Assembly: GCF_004353915.1 (NCBI RefSeq)
Contig: NZ_SMRP01000020.1
Span: 62,001-126,000, forward strand
DNA length: 64,000 nt
Reading direction: 5' to 3'
From: Paraburkholderia silviterrae
GTDB taxonomy: Bacteria > Pseudomonadota > Gammaproteobacteria > Burkholderiales > Burkholderiaceae
In this document: positions 26,601-35,273 of the stretch, in pieces
How the letters are laid out: each line of letters begins with the position of its first letter
Numbering within the stretch: position 1 is the first letter of the stretch
Notes under the pieces: model-generated
Seen by the model: only the letters and a program-made list of their open reading frames with translations
What the model was told of the DNA's origin: nothing
Databases searched by the model: none
Program-made: the position numbers and the translations under genes

Positions 26601-27148
26601 AATTCCGCTTCCCGCTGGTGGGCGAGTTGCAGACTAGCGGCATCGCACTCACGGTGCGCCACGCGCTCGAACCGTGGCACGTCATGGGCGAGGAAGGCGG
26701 GGCCGGCGGCACGGTGCGCTTTGTCGATTCGTCGGTGGAGCGGCTCGAAGTGCGCGTGCTCGGCCTCAACGAGAGCCGCCATGTCGTCAGCGTGAACGGC
26801 CGCGCGCTGCCGCTCCAGCCCACCGGGCGCGTGAGCGAGAGCGTGGCGGGCGTGCGTTTTCGCGCGTGGCAGCAGGCGTCCGCGCTGCATCCCACCATCG
26901 GCGTGCACGCGCCGCTCACGATCGATATCGTCGATACCTGGAGCGCTCGCGCGATCGGCGGATGCCAGTATCATGTTGCGCACCCGGGCGGCCGCCAATA
27001 TCAGACGTTTCCGGTCAATGCCTACGAGGCCGAAAGCCGGCGGCGCGCGCGCTTCTTCACGACCGGGCACACGCCAGGGCCGGTGGAAGTGGCGCCCCCC
27101 GAGCGCAGCCTCGAATTTCCGTTCACACTGGATCTGCGCCGCGGCTGA
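23627..27148 (+). CDS. Transglutaminase-like / DUF2126 two-domain protein
   Basis: A 1173-residue cytosolic protein. Residues 1-300 are a bacterial transglutaminase-like domain with N-terminal cap MSIRVALNHVTQYRYDR and a Cys180-His229-Asp245 triad (GSGSCRDTGW, DLHAWCEVY, GLDPTSG). Residues about 310-1170 form DUF2126 (GGEPTFV, then HPSSNWDELVERTEFLY and RHTGTGGGNHLVLGG), which comparative genomics has linked to amide-ligase chemistry. I chose the GTG at 23627 (GAGGAG six bases upstream, family-like start). Upstream frame through the tandem repeat is spurious. It heads a three-gene cluster with ATP-grasp/alpha-E and a second transglutaminase. Confidence 0.9.
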   Translation: MSIRVALNHVTQYRYDRLVRLAPHVVRLRPAPHCRTPILSYSLRVEPADHFVNWQQDPFANYQARLAFPEPTREFRVTIDLVAEMAVYNPFDFFLEPGAERFPFTYAPELAVELAPYLARSEPTPRFAAFVESIDRTPRVTIDFLVDLNQRLQHEIDYLIRMEPGVQTPEETLEKGSGSCRDTGWLLVQTLRQLGLAARFVSGYLLQLTPDVKAIDGPRGAEADFTDLHAWCEVYLPGAGWIGLDPTSGLLAGEGHIPVACTPEPNSAAPISGALDECEVEFSHSMSISRVLETPRVTKPYTEAQWAGMHAMGAQVDAALAGQDVRLTMGGEPTFVAAGDRDAPEWNTDALGPTKRRYAIALMDKLRAHYGALGFLHIGQGKWYPGEQLPRWALSLYWRADGEPCWREPALFADERSPAHHTAEDARRFIEHLVAKLAVDPQHVRPAYEDTWYYLWRERRLPVNVDPLDSRLDDELERMRLRRLFDTGLDSVTGYVLPLACERADAPDAPDAARDAPSQPALQGPRWVSSPWFFRDDRLYLIPGDSPMGYRLPLDSLPWVAAGDYPWQHTRDPFAAPVPLRSAAELRMQYENGFDAAAQSQHGERASLAAGAEGAGSGRNGRNGNSTDVNRYPERGESADWIHRTALCVEARDPARAAGPKAEAASFGRAQGQLHVFMPPLAELDDYLGLLAAVEATAAELALPVVIEGYPPPRDPRLKMLQVTPDPGVIEVNIHPSSNWDELVERTEFLYQAAHETALSTEKFMLDGRHTGTGGGNHLVLGGATPADSPFLRRPDLLASLLAYWHNHPSLSYLFSGLFIGPTSQAPRVDEARNDQVYELEIAFAEIQRKVDLLHGYAEAAGGGERVPPWLIDRALRNILIDVTGNTHRAEFCIDKLYSPDGPTGRLGLLELRGFEMPPHARMSLAQQLLLRALVARFWQTPYTQRLTRWGTELHDRFMLSTFVQMDFDDVLAETAAAGFALDPAWFAPHFEFRFPLVGELQTSGIALTVRHALEPWHVMGEEGGAGGTVRFVDSSVERLEVRVLGLNESRHVVSVNGRALPLQPTGRVSESVAGVRFRAWQQASALHPTIGVHAPLTIDIVDTWSARAIGGCQYHVAHPGGRQYQTFPVNAYEAESRRRARFFTTGHTPGPVEVAPPERSLEFPFTLDLRRG

Positions 27149-27225
27149 TTGCGGCCGATAATCCGTCAATAGCGCTAACCGAAGGCGCGTCTCGCGAACG
27201 CGGCGCGCCGCCACGACCCACGATC

Positions 27226-29859
27226 TTGCCGACTCAATCGACCCTGCCGTTCGATTCCGCCGCCAGCGACGCGCTGGCTCTCGAGCCGCTGCGAACGCTG
27301 CCGGTGCGCGCCGGACACTGGGACGAGCTGCGCACGGCGGACGGCGAGCTGCGCGAGCCGTGGCGGCAGTTTTTCGGGCTGCTCGGCGAGCCTGGCGTGG
27401 CGGGCTTCGACGCCGCCGCGGTATCGGTCGCGCGCCAGGTGCGGGAAAACGACATCACCTACAACGTCTACGCGGACCCAGGCGGCCCTCGCCCGTGGGC
27501 GCTCGACGTGCTGCCGCTCATCATCGAGGAAAGCGAATGGGCGCAGATCGAGCGGGGCGTGGCCCAGCGTGCGCGCCTGCTCAACGAGATCGTCGCCGAT
27601 ATCTACGGACCGCAGACGCTGCTCGCGCGCGGCCTGCTGCCGCCCGCGCTGGTGTTCGGCCATCCCGGCTATCTGCGCGCCGTGAAAGGCTTCGTGCCGC
27701 CCGGCCGCCAGTACCTGCAGATCGTCGCCCTCGATCTCGCGCGCTCGCCCGAGGGCCAGTGGACCGTCGTTTCGCATCGCACGGAAGCGCCTTCGGGGCT
27801 CGGCTATCTGCTCGAAAACCGGCTCATCGTCTCGAGCCTGTTCGCCGAGCCGTTTCGCAGCATGCGGGTGCGCCGCGTCGCCCCCACCTATTCGCAGCTC
27901 ATCGCCACGCTCGCCGCTGCCGCGCGCGCAATCATGAGCGCGGACGAGCGTGGCGTGAGCGGCGCGTCCCCGCATATCGTGCTGCTCACGCCGGGGCCGT
28001 TCAGCGAGACCTATTTCGAGCACGTGTTCCTCGCGCGTTACCTCGGCCTCACGCTCGTCGAGGGCAAGGACCTCACGGTGCGCGAGGACATGCTGTACCT
28101 GAAAACACTGGGCGGGCTCGAGCGCGTGCACGCCGTGCTGCGCCGCCTCGACGATACCTTCTGCGACCCGGTCGAACTGCGCGCCGATTCGACCATCGGC
28201 GTGCCAGGGCTGCTGCAGGTCATGCGGGCCGGCAACGTCATGGTCTCGAACGTGCCCGGCGCGGGGTTCGTGGAATCACCCGCGCTGCACGGCTTCATGC
28301 CCGGCATTGCGCAGGCGCTGCTCGGCGAGCCGCTCGCGTTGCCCGGCGTCGCCACCTGGTGGTGCGGCGAAGACGCGGCCTGGCGCGACGCGCTCGCGCA
28401 GATCCCCGAGGCCCTGCTCGTGCCGACCTGGCCCGGCGGCGTGCGCGCATCGTCCGCGCCGCCGGGGCTTGCCGCCGGCGTGCAGACGCTCGCCGACTGG
28501 CGCGAGCGTATCGAGCCATTGCCCGACGCCTTCACGATCCAGCAGCCGCTGCGCCACAGCTACACGCCGCGCTACGAAAATGGCGCCGGCATGCTCGGCT
28601 CGCGGCCCGCCGTGCTGCGTGTCTACGCCATCGCCGATCAGGAATGCGGCTGGCGCGTGCTGCCTGGCGGTTTCACGCGGCTGGCCGCGGAACATCAGGA
28701 ATCCATATCGATGCAGATGGGTGGCAGCAGCGTCGATACCTGGGTGCTGTCGAGCCAGCCGGGCTCACCCTTCACCCTCCTGCCGAGCCCGATGCAGCCC
28801 GGCGACCTGCGCCGCGAACGTCGCCGCGTGCCGAGCCGCGCCGCGGAAAACCTGTTCTGGGCGGGACGTTACGGCGAGCGCGCCGAAAACGGCGTGCGCC
28901 TGTGCCGGCTGATTCTCGGCTCGCTCGAAGGCAGCGACGCTGAAGAGCTGTTCGGCACCTTCGTCGAACTGGCCGTCGCGCATGGCCTCGTGCCGTCCAC
29001 GGGCAATGAAGCGCGGCGCGGCCTCGACGACTTCGAGCGCGCCCTCGTGGCCAATTTGCACGAACATGCGGGCGCAACGGGAATCGGCCGGACGCTCGCG
29101 AGCCAGGCCTACGCGTGCGGCGAGATTCGCGGCCGGCTTTCGAGCGACCATTGGCGCACGGTGCTGGCCTCGCGCAACGATTTCCGCGACGCGCTAGAGG
29201 CGCTTTCGCTCGTGCCGGCGCCGCCGCGTCGGGGCGTGGCCATTGAATTCAGGCGCCCCACGCCGTACGACCGCATGGCGCTGATGGACGCGCTCGACGC
29301 GCTCGCCACGCAGCTGAGCGCCATCAGCGGCTGCCAGGGCGACCGCATGACTCGCGATCAGGCGTGGCGTCTGCTGTTCGCGGGACGCCATATCGAACGC
29401 GTGTCGGCGATGGCGACGATGCTGCGTATCGCCGCGCACGAACGCACGCTCGCGACGCCTGCGGGCTTCGACGTGCTGCTGCAACTGTTCGACAGCACGC
29501 TCACCTATCGCTCGCTGTATCCGGGGCGCCTCGAGGTGCCCGCCCTGCTCGACCTGATCGTGACCGACCCGACCAATCCACGCGGCCTCTATGGCGTCTA
29601 CGCGCGGCTGCGCGCGCGGCTCGACGAAATCGCCCAGGCCGCGGGGGGACCTAAGCGCGAGCCGTTCGCCTCACAACTCGCGCCCATCGAGGCGCTGCCC
29701 ATGCTGGAGACGCTGTGCGAGCCCGGCGACGACGGCCGCTACCCCGCGCTCACCGCACTGTGCGACAGTCTCGCCGAGCGCATGGCCGCAATGTCGAACG
29801 AGATCAGCGCGCGCTGGTTCAGCCACGCCGTGCCGCTCGCTGCGCAGGTCTGGTCATGA
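27226..29859 (+). CDS. Circularly permuted ATP-grasp + alpha-E (DUF403) fusion protein
   Basis: About 877 residues. The first ~530 form a circularly permuted ATP-grasp ligase-like domain (DUF404/DUF407): DITYNVYADPGG, RPWALDVLPLII, FVPPGRQYLQIVALDLARSP and RADSTIGVPGLLQVMRAGNV. The rest is the helical alpha-E domain beginning RVPSRAAENLFWAGRYGERAE. In many bacteria these are separate adjacent genes; here they are fused. No in-frame ATG precedes the conserved part. The TTG at 27226 is the likeliest start, but it lacks a strong ribosome site. The gene is 77 bases after DUF2126 and overlaps the next gene by four bases (ATGA). Confidence 0.85.
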   Translation: MPTQSTLPFDSAASDALALEPLRTLPVRAGHWDELRTADGELREPWRQFFGLLGEPGVAGFDAAAVSVARQVRENDITYNVYADPGGPRPWALDVLPLIIEESEWAQIERGVAQRARLLNEIVADIYGPQTLLARGLLPPALVFGHPGYLRAVKGFVPPGRQYLQIVALDLARSPEGQWTVVSHRTEAPSGLGYLLENRLIVSSLFAEPFRSMRVRRVAPTYSQLIATLAAAARAIMSADERGVSGASPHIVLLTPGPFSETYFEHVFLARYLGLTLVEGKDLTVREDMLYLKTLGGLERVHAVLRRLDDTFCDPVELRADSTIGVPGLLQVMRAGNVMVSNVPGAGFVESPALHGFMPGIAQALLGEPLALPGVATWWCGEDAAWRDALAQIPEALLVPTWPGGVRASSAPPGLAAGVQTLADWRERIEPLPDAFTIQQPLRHSYTPRYENGAGMLGSRPAVLRVYAIADQECGWRVLPGGFTRLAAEHQESISMQMGGSSVDTWVLSSQPGSPFTLLPSPMQPGDLRRERRRVPSRAAENLFWAGRYGERAENGVRLCRLILGSLEGSDAEELFGTFVELAVAHGLVPSTGNEARRGLDDFERALVANLHEHAGATGIGRTLASQAYACGEIRGRLSSDHWRTVLASRNDFRDALEALSLVPAPPRRGVAIEFRRPTPYDRMALMDALDALATQLSAISGCQGDRMTRDQAWRLLFAGRHIERVSAMATMLRIAAHERTLATPAGFDVLLQLFDSTLTYRSLYPGRLEVPALLDLIVTDPTNPRGLYGVYARLRARLDEIAQAAGGPKREPFASQLAPIEALPMLETLCEPGDDGRYPALTALCDSLAERMAAMSNEISARWFSHAVPLAAQVWS

Positions 29860-30749
29860 GCGGCACGCGCCTCACGGTCACGCATCGCACGACTTATCGC
29901 TATTCGACGCTGGTCGAGACCGCGCAGCATCTCGCTACGATCCGACCGCTCGCGCTGCCCTGGCAGCGCGTGCTCGAACACCGCGAACACATCGAACCCG
30001 CGCCGTCGTATCAAACGAGCCGCTGCGACGCGTTCGGCAACGAGGTCCTCTACTTCTCTTTCGACGCGCCGCACGACTACCTGCAAATGACCAGCGAGAC
30101 GAGCGTGCTGCTCGCGCCGCGCTACGCTTCGCTCGATATCGCGGCGACGCCGGCCTGGGAAGACGTCACGCGGGTGCTGCGCTACACGATTGGGGGTGAC
30201 TTTCATGCGGAGTCCGAATTCTGCTTCGCCTCGCCGAATATCGCCTTGCTGCCCGAATTGCGCGCCTACGCGCTCGCGAGCTTCGCGCCCGGCACCCCGG
30301 TTCTGGCGGGCGCGATCGACCTGATGCATCGCATCCACGCCGATTTCGCTTACCGTCCCTCGGCAACGGCGTTCGACACCCCAGCCGCGCGCGCATTCGA
30401 ACTGCGCCACGGCGTGTGCCAGGACTTCGCCCAGGTGATGATCGGCTGCCTGCGCTCGATTGGGCTCGCCGCGCGTTATGTGAGCGGCTATTTGCGCAAC
30501 GATCCGCCCGAAGGCGCGCTGCCGATGATCGGCGCGGACGCCTCGCATGCGTGGGTGTCGCTCTATGTGCCTTCGGAAGCTTCTGCTGGCTGGTTCGATC
30601 TCGATCCGACCAACGACGTGCTCGCCGACCAGGGCCACGCGACACTCGCCATCGGCCGCGACTACAGCGACGTGTCGCTGCTTCGCGGCGTGATACTGGG
30701 AGGCGGCGCGCATCAGGTGGAGGTGGCGGTCAAAGTGAGTGCGGATTGA
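29856..30749 (+). CDS. Transglutaminase-like domain protein
   Basis: A 297-residue bacterial transglutaminase-like protein with N-terminal cap (LTVTHRTTYRYSTLVE). The triad is Cys188 (RHGVCQDFAQV), His231 (DASHAWVSLY) and Asp248 (GWFDLDPTND). It is a diverged relative of the first domain of the DUF2126 protein. Its start overlaps the preceding stop (ATGA at 29856), which indicates translational coupling. Together the three genes look like a ligase/peptidase-type module that joins and trims an amide or peptide product; the product is unknown. Confidence 0.88.
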   Translation: MSGTRLTVTHRTTYRYSTLVETAQHLATIRPLALPWQRVLEHREHIEPAPSYQTSRCDAFGNEVLYFSFDAPHDYLQMTSETSVLLAPRYASLDIAATPAWEDVTRVLRYTIGGDFHAESEFCFASPNIALLPELRAYALASFAPGTPVLAGAIDLMHRIHADFAYRPSATAFDTPAARAFELRHGVCQDFAQVMIGCLRSIGLAARYVSGYLRNDPPEGALPMIGADASHAWVSLYVPSEASAGWFDLDPTNDVLADQGHATLAIGRDYSDVSLLRGVILGGGAHQVEVAVKVSAD

Positions 30750-30814
30750 TTCCGGGCGACGAACAGAATGCGGAGTCGCTCCGTTGAGTTCATTCGCGTG
30801 CAACACCCCACCGC

Positions 30815-31534
30815 TCAGTGCGCAGGCCCCTCACTCGCATCCACAACGCGTGCGGCGCCGACAATTGCACCATCATCGGCTTCGAGAAGGACCGCCAGAT
30901 GCTCGCCGGCGCCCGCGTCGGCACGCAACGTCAGCGCAGCGCCGGACCACTGGCCGATGGTTGCCAGGCTGCGCACGACGTTCGATTCAGTGAGCGTATG
31001 TCCCGCGTTCTCGCCGCGCCCGATTGCCGTGACGTGACGCGCGTCGTAGCTGACCAGCAGCACGCGCGCGCTTCCGCTGCCCGGCCCGATGGACACCGAA
31101 ACGCTGCCGCCTTCGCGTGTGGCGCTCACAGTAGCGGCCGTCACGCCCATGGACTTCGCATGGACGATGGCGGCGCTGGCCGCGGTGCGATTCGAGCCCA
31201 CCATCTCCGCTTTGCCGTCGATCACCATCTCCGGCGTGTACGCGAAGTCGCGAAACCGCTGGGCGTACTGAGCCTGACGCGCATCGGCGCCATCGAACGA
31301 AAACGGATCTTTCCAGCCGAGCTGGTTCCAGTAGGTGACGTGAAACGCCAGCGGCAGAACGTCGGTGCGTGTGTCGCTCAGCTCGGACAGAAAGCGATCG
31401 GCCGGCGGGCACGAGGAACAGCCCTCCGATGTAAACAATTCGACGACGACCGGACGCGGCGCGGCGGCGAACGCATGTGAGGCGAGCAGCGCCGCAGCGC
31501 TGGCGCAGAGGGCAGTGAGAGAACGGGCCAGCAT
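30815..31534 (-). CDS. DUF1223 secreted thioredoxin-fold protein
   Basis: A 239-residue protein with a Sec signal peptide (residues 1-24, Ala-Phe-Ala). The DUF1223 signature follows: VVVELFTSEGCSSCPPAD with a CxxC pair, then LPLAFHVTYWNQLGWKDPFS and TPEMVIDGKAEMVGS. The fold is thioredoxin-like, and the CSSC suggests redox activity in the periplasm, but no function is established. GGAG lies seven bases before the ATG at 31534. It converges on the transglutaminase cluster. Confidence 0.85.
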   Translation of the reverse strand: MLARSLTALCASAAALLASHAFAAAPRPVVVELFTSEGCSSCPPADRFLSELSDTRTDVLPLAFHVTYWNQLGWKDPFSFDGADARQAQYAQRFRDFAYTPEMVIDGKAEMVGSNRTAASAAIVHAKSMGVTAATVSATREGGSVSVSIGPGSGSARVLLVSYDARHVTAIGRGENAGHTLTESNVVRSLATIGQWSGAALTLRADAGAGEHLAVLLEADDGAIVGAARVVDASEGPAH

Positions 31535-31709
31535 GTCCTGACTCCAGATGACGACGTTCTCTCTAATTCGCTCGCCGGCGCTGGCCGGTTACAGTTGAAG
31601 CGCTTCCGAATAGAAAGTACACCGGGCAAGGTGTTCGCCAACACGATGCCACGCGTCACCGCTGAACTGGGCGCCAATCATGACGCCCGTTCAGTGATGC
31701 GGCTGCTCG

Positions 31710-33746
31710 TCAGGAGGCGTTCGGCGCGGTTGCCGAACTGCGATAGGTTGCATTCAGGTAAAACAGAACCCCCTGAGCGTTCTTGCTCCTCAACTGCACG
31801 ATTCGATACGCTGCATCGGATGCGTTGTTGATCGCGAGGAAGGCATTGGCAACCGGGCTTGCGCCGCAAGTTCCGGTTCCGGACGCCGTCACCGTCACAG
31901 AGGTCGCCCCGGGAGCTACCGGCACAGTCTGCTGATATCCGCAGCCATTCTGATCTTCGGACTGCACGCTAACGCCGGTCATGGTCAGTTGAGTCAGGTT
32001 GGCGGCCACCGCAGGGGGCGGCGTGAAATCCACGCTGACCGAGGTTTGCGCGGCAGCCTGTGAGCCGCCCGCCGACAGGAAGTTTGTGATCACGTCGCTG
32101 CCCAGGGTCGGCCACGACCCTTGCTTGTACGTATTCAACGCCAGCGTGGCGTCCGCGAAGCGGTTCGGATTCGTGACGCTATATGTCCCGATCGCACTGC
32201 CGCTCGCGTTGTACAGCGTAAATTGGTAAACGGCAGTCGGCGGCAGCGAAGCGACGTCCAGTTGGCTGGTGGCCCAGAAACCCCGGGTTGGCGGGGTGAA
32301 TGTCGCGCCGGATTGCGTCGCCCAGTCCCATCGATATTCGCTCGTGTTGCTGCTGGTCGCGGGCGTGCCACTCGGTTGCGACGACGGCTGCTTGCTTGCG
32401 ATCGACAGGTAATTCGTGCCGCCGACGGTTGAGGGTTCGAGCCACAGTCCGGCTGCCGGCAGGCCGGGGCCGGCGACGTGCGCATAAGCGATCGGACTGC
32501 TGCTGTTCCAGGCAATATTAAGCGTGACGCCCGCGTCGAAGAAGCTTGTGTCGTTGCTGCCATTGCTGTTGGCGAACTGATCGTAAAAGTCTCGATATGT
32601 CGTGCGCGTCGCCACTGACAGGTTGTAAGGAAGCTGATTGCCGAGAATGTCCCACGTGCCGGACGGGGTCTGCTGCACCGTCGTATAGAGCGTGTATTGT
32701 CCGGAGCTGCCGTTTGCGCTGGACAAGCCATAAGGAACGCCAATCAGCGCGGTGGTTCCAGCAGCGTTCGCCGATACGACATAGGGTACCGAACCGCTGA
32801 GGTTGAGGCTGGACGAAGCCAGATCGGGATCGTACTGGGTGACGTTTTTAAAGCCGTTGTCCTCATAACTGGCATCGATCAGGCTGCTGCATGCCGATCC
32901 CGTTCCGCCCGCTGCGCCGCACGATTTCAGCGCGGCAGGAAGCGTGCCGAGGTACGTTTCCAGCGAATTGAGGTTGGTGATTGCAGCGGTGCTGACCGCC
33001 GGCGCGACCGGTGTGTTCGCCGGCGTCGATGAGCTATTGAGCGTCAGATACGCAGCGCTCTGCGAAGCGGCGCTACTCGGCGTCTTGTAGACGAGATAGG
33101 TCGCCGCACCTTCGGGCACGATCGACACGACATCGATCAGCGCATCTGCACCGGTATGGTTCGCCGTGAACGTGGTGCCAATGGGGTCGTAGTTCGCCGG
33201 CAACCCGACTGCGCCAAGCAGGTTCGACAGATAGGTGTCGAGCGTAGTCGTGGCACTCTGCACGCTCGCTTTCGTCACGCCGCTGCTCAATGTCGTTGCG
33301 GCGCCCGCCGTCACAAAATCCATCGGGTTGCCGTCCGGCGTCAGCAGCGCTGTCAATGCCGTGGTCAACGTCGTGACATTGGCGGTCGAGCTTGCCCCTG
33401 CCGCCGGCAGGCTGGCGAGCACGGAGATCATCGTATTGGCCTGGCCGCTCGGATCCGCGGCAACCACGGCAATCGGGGCAGTCAGTCCGCTCGTGACGAG
33501 CGTGTAATTGCCATTGCTGTCGGCGGTGGCCGTGGCGGTTTTGCCGTTGACATCGGTAGCCGTGATGGCGGCGTTCGCGACCGGATTGCCGCTCGCGACG
33601 GTCCCCTGGATTTGCGCCGCCGCGACTGGCGGCGTTGAGGAATTGCCCCCGCCGCCACACGCCGTCAAAAACGACAGCGCAATTGCGCTGGCAATCAACG
33701 TTGGCTTCAAGTCGAATTGCCGAGCTCTGATCTTTTCATTGTTCAT
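31710..33746 (-). CDS. Large surface lipoprotein with carboxypeptidase-regulatory-like domain
   Basis: A 678-residue lipoprotein. The signal ends in Leu-Thr-Ala-Cys followed by Gly residues, with a Pro/Ser/Thr linker. A carboxypeptidase-regulatory-like beta-sandwich occupies about residues 44-95 (IQGTVASGNPVANAAITATDVNGK). The long remainder is Ser/Thr/Asn/Ala-rich, predicted beta-rich, without a recognised domain. GGGGGA precedes the ATG at 33746. It is divergent from a LuxR-type regulator 282 bases away, which may control it. It is probably outer-membrane or surface-exposed. Function unknown. Confidence 0.75.
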   Translation of the reverse strand: MNNEKIRARQFDLKPTLIASAIALSFLTACGGGGNSSTPPVAAAQIQGTVASGNPVANAAITATDVNGKTATATADSNGNYTLVTSGLTAPIAVVAADPSGQANTMISVLASLPAAGASSTANVTTLTTALTALLTPDGNPMDFVTAGAATTLSSGVTKASVQSATTTLDTYLSNLLGAVGLPANYDPIGTTFTANHTGADALIDVVSIVPEGAATYLVYKTPSSAASQSAAYLTLNSSSTPANTPVAPAVSTAAITNLNSLETYLGTLPAALKSCGAAGGTGSACSSLIDASYEDNGFKNVTQYDPDLASSSLNLSGSVPYVVSANAAGTTALIGVPYGLSSANGSSGQYTLYTTVQQTPSGTWDILGNQLPYNLSVATRTTYRDFYDQFANSNGSNDTSFFDAGVTLNIAWNSSSPIAYAHVAGPGLPAAGLWLEPSTVGGTNYLSIASKQPSSQPSGTPATSSNTSEYRWDWATQSGATFTPPTRGFWATSQLDVASLPPTAVYQFTLYNASGSAIGTYSVTNPNRFADATLALNTYKQGSWPTLGSDVITNFLSAGGSQAAAQTSVSVDFTPPPAVAANLTQLTMTGVSVQSEDQNGCGYQQTVPVAPGATSVTVTASGTGTCGASPVANAFLAINNASDAAYRIVQLRSKNAQGVLFYLNATYRSSATAPNAS

Positions 33747-34028
33747 GGTTGCATCCCCCGCGGGACTTCGAATTGGGCGAACCCAAAAGTCCCTTCGTTA
33801 GCGATATGTCATGTTTATTACAAATTAACTCGTGCGAGGCGGTCTCCCCAATGCGCAGCCTCGCGAGAAAGGCTATTCGGAGCGCAATGGGCCGGCAATA
33901 CCGCAATTGAAGTATGGCGTTTTCGAACCTGATAAATCAGGCATTGTCTGAACGTCTACCGTTCGGGCACCCGCCGTGCGAAGATGCATTTCGACAGCAA
34001 ACCGCATTAAACAAAAAGAGGTTTTCGG

Positions 34029-35192
34029 ATGGATCTGTCGAGTGAGCGCTACGAAGAAATTATTCATTTGCTGTATGAAGCCGTTGCAGAACCCGCTGGT
34101 TGGCCGGCCCTCTTTACGTCTCTCGGCGAGGCTATCGACGCGAACGTCATCCACATGCTCGCCCTCGACAAAAAGCACGGATCGCTTTCCTATAGCGATG
34201 GCTTCAATCTCCCCGTTGAAGGCGAACTGGCTTACATCCAGAAATACGGCAGCATCGATCCTCGATTAGCTTTAATGCTGCAGAAGCAGCCGGGCGATTG
34301 GATCCATTGCCACGAAGTGTTTAATGAAGAGTTTGTCTCGCGCGATCCGTTCTACCAGGACTTTTTGATTCCCATTGGCCGGCGCTATGTCTCGGGCTGC
34401 AAGCTGGTGGACGACGAGAACGTCTGCGTGATTTTTTCGGTGCTTCGGGGCGTTGGAGAAAATCCTTTAGGCGCGCCGGAAATACGCTTTCTCGACAAGC
34501 TCCTTGCCCACTTGACTCGCGCCGTGCGCATGCAGATCCAGAACTACACGTTCTCTACCAAGGCCCTGGTAGGCCACGCGCTCGTCAACAAGCTCAGGCA
34601 GCCCGTGATGCTTTTGACGACCGACAGTAGCGTGGTCCTTGCCAACGAAGCCGCAACACGCTTGCTCACAGCTACGTCGCTCGCCAGCATCGCCGAGGGA
34701 AAGCTGCGCCTGCCGGCGGAGTATCAGGCGCAGTTTCTGGATGAGTGCGCGCGACTGGAGGGTCTTGCGCGAGGTGAGATCGAGACCCCGGAAGAAGTCT
34801 CGAGCTATCGATCGATTGCGATGACTACCCGCAGCAGAAACGGCCAGGCCGTTGAGTCGCTCTACGCATTCTTCACGTTGCTGGTCCCGCCAAAAGTCAG
34901 CGGTGCTTTCGGCTTGCGGCCCCTCGTCATGCTGCTGTTCTACCACCCCGACTCAGCACTGCCGGTCGACTCGGAACTGCTCAGTGCGGCATTCAATCTG
35001 ACGCCCGCCGAAATCCGCGTTTGCCGCTTGCTCGCTGAAGGACTTTCGCCCAAGGAAATCGCTTTCCGGATCGGCACCCAGTATGAAACCGTGCGCAAGC
35101 AGTTGCAGTCCATTTATCGTAAGACGAATACAGATCGGCAATCTGAACTGATGCGCCTGATGCTTCATTTACCGCTGAACGCATTTGTTTGA
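34029..35192 (+). CDS. LuxR-family regulator with unrecognised N-terminal sensor
   Basis: A 387-residue protein. The C-terminal 65 residues are a LuxR/FixJ helix-turn-helix (FNLTPAEIRVCRLLAEGLSPKEIAFRIGTQYETVRKQL is in pieces across 320-360). The N-terminal ~200 residues have a PAS/GAF-like alternation but lack the conserved residues of acyl-homoserine-lactone receptors, and no luxI homologue is nearby. It is best described as an orphan LuxR with an unknown ligand or none. AAGAGG precedes the start. The divergent gene encodes the large lipoprotein. Confidence 0.85.
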   Translation: MDLSSERYEEIIHLLYEAVAEPAGWPALFTSLGEAIDANVIHMLALDKKHGSLSYSDGFNLPVEGELAYIQKYGSIDPRLALMLQKQPGDWIHCHEVFNEEFVSRDPFYQDFLIPIGRRYVSGCKLVDDENVCVIFSVLRGVGENPLGAPEIRFLDKLLAHLTRAVRMQIQNYTFSTKALVGHALVNKLRQPVMLLTTDSSVVLANEAATRLLTATSLASIAEGKLRLPAEYQAQFLDECARLEGLARGEIETPEEVSSYRSIAMTTRSRNGQAVESLYAFFTLLVPPKVSGAFGLRPLVMLLFYHPDSALPVDSELLSAAFNLTPAEIRVCRLLAEGLSPKEIAFRIGTQYETVRKQLQSIYRKTNTDRQSELMRLMLHLPLNAFV

Positions 35193-35273
35193 GCCCGGGA
35201 CTGCTTTGGATGCACCGCCCCATCGAAAGCCCGCCCGTGCATGGCGGCATGTCGAATGGGGCGGACTATTCTC

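Noticed and set aside
26674-27225. Extension of the ATP-grasp frame into the DUF2126 gene
   Set aside because: It is an out-of-frame shadow of the DUF2126 coding sequence with Arg/Ala-rich content and no family similarity.
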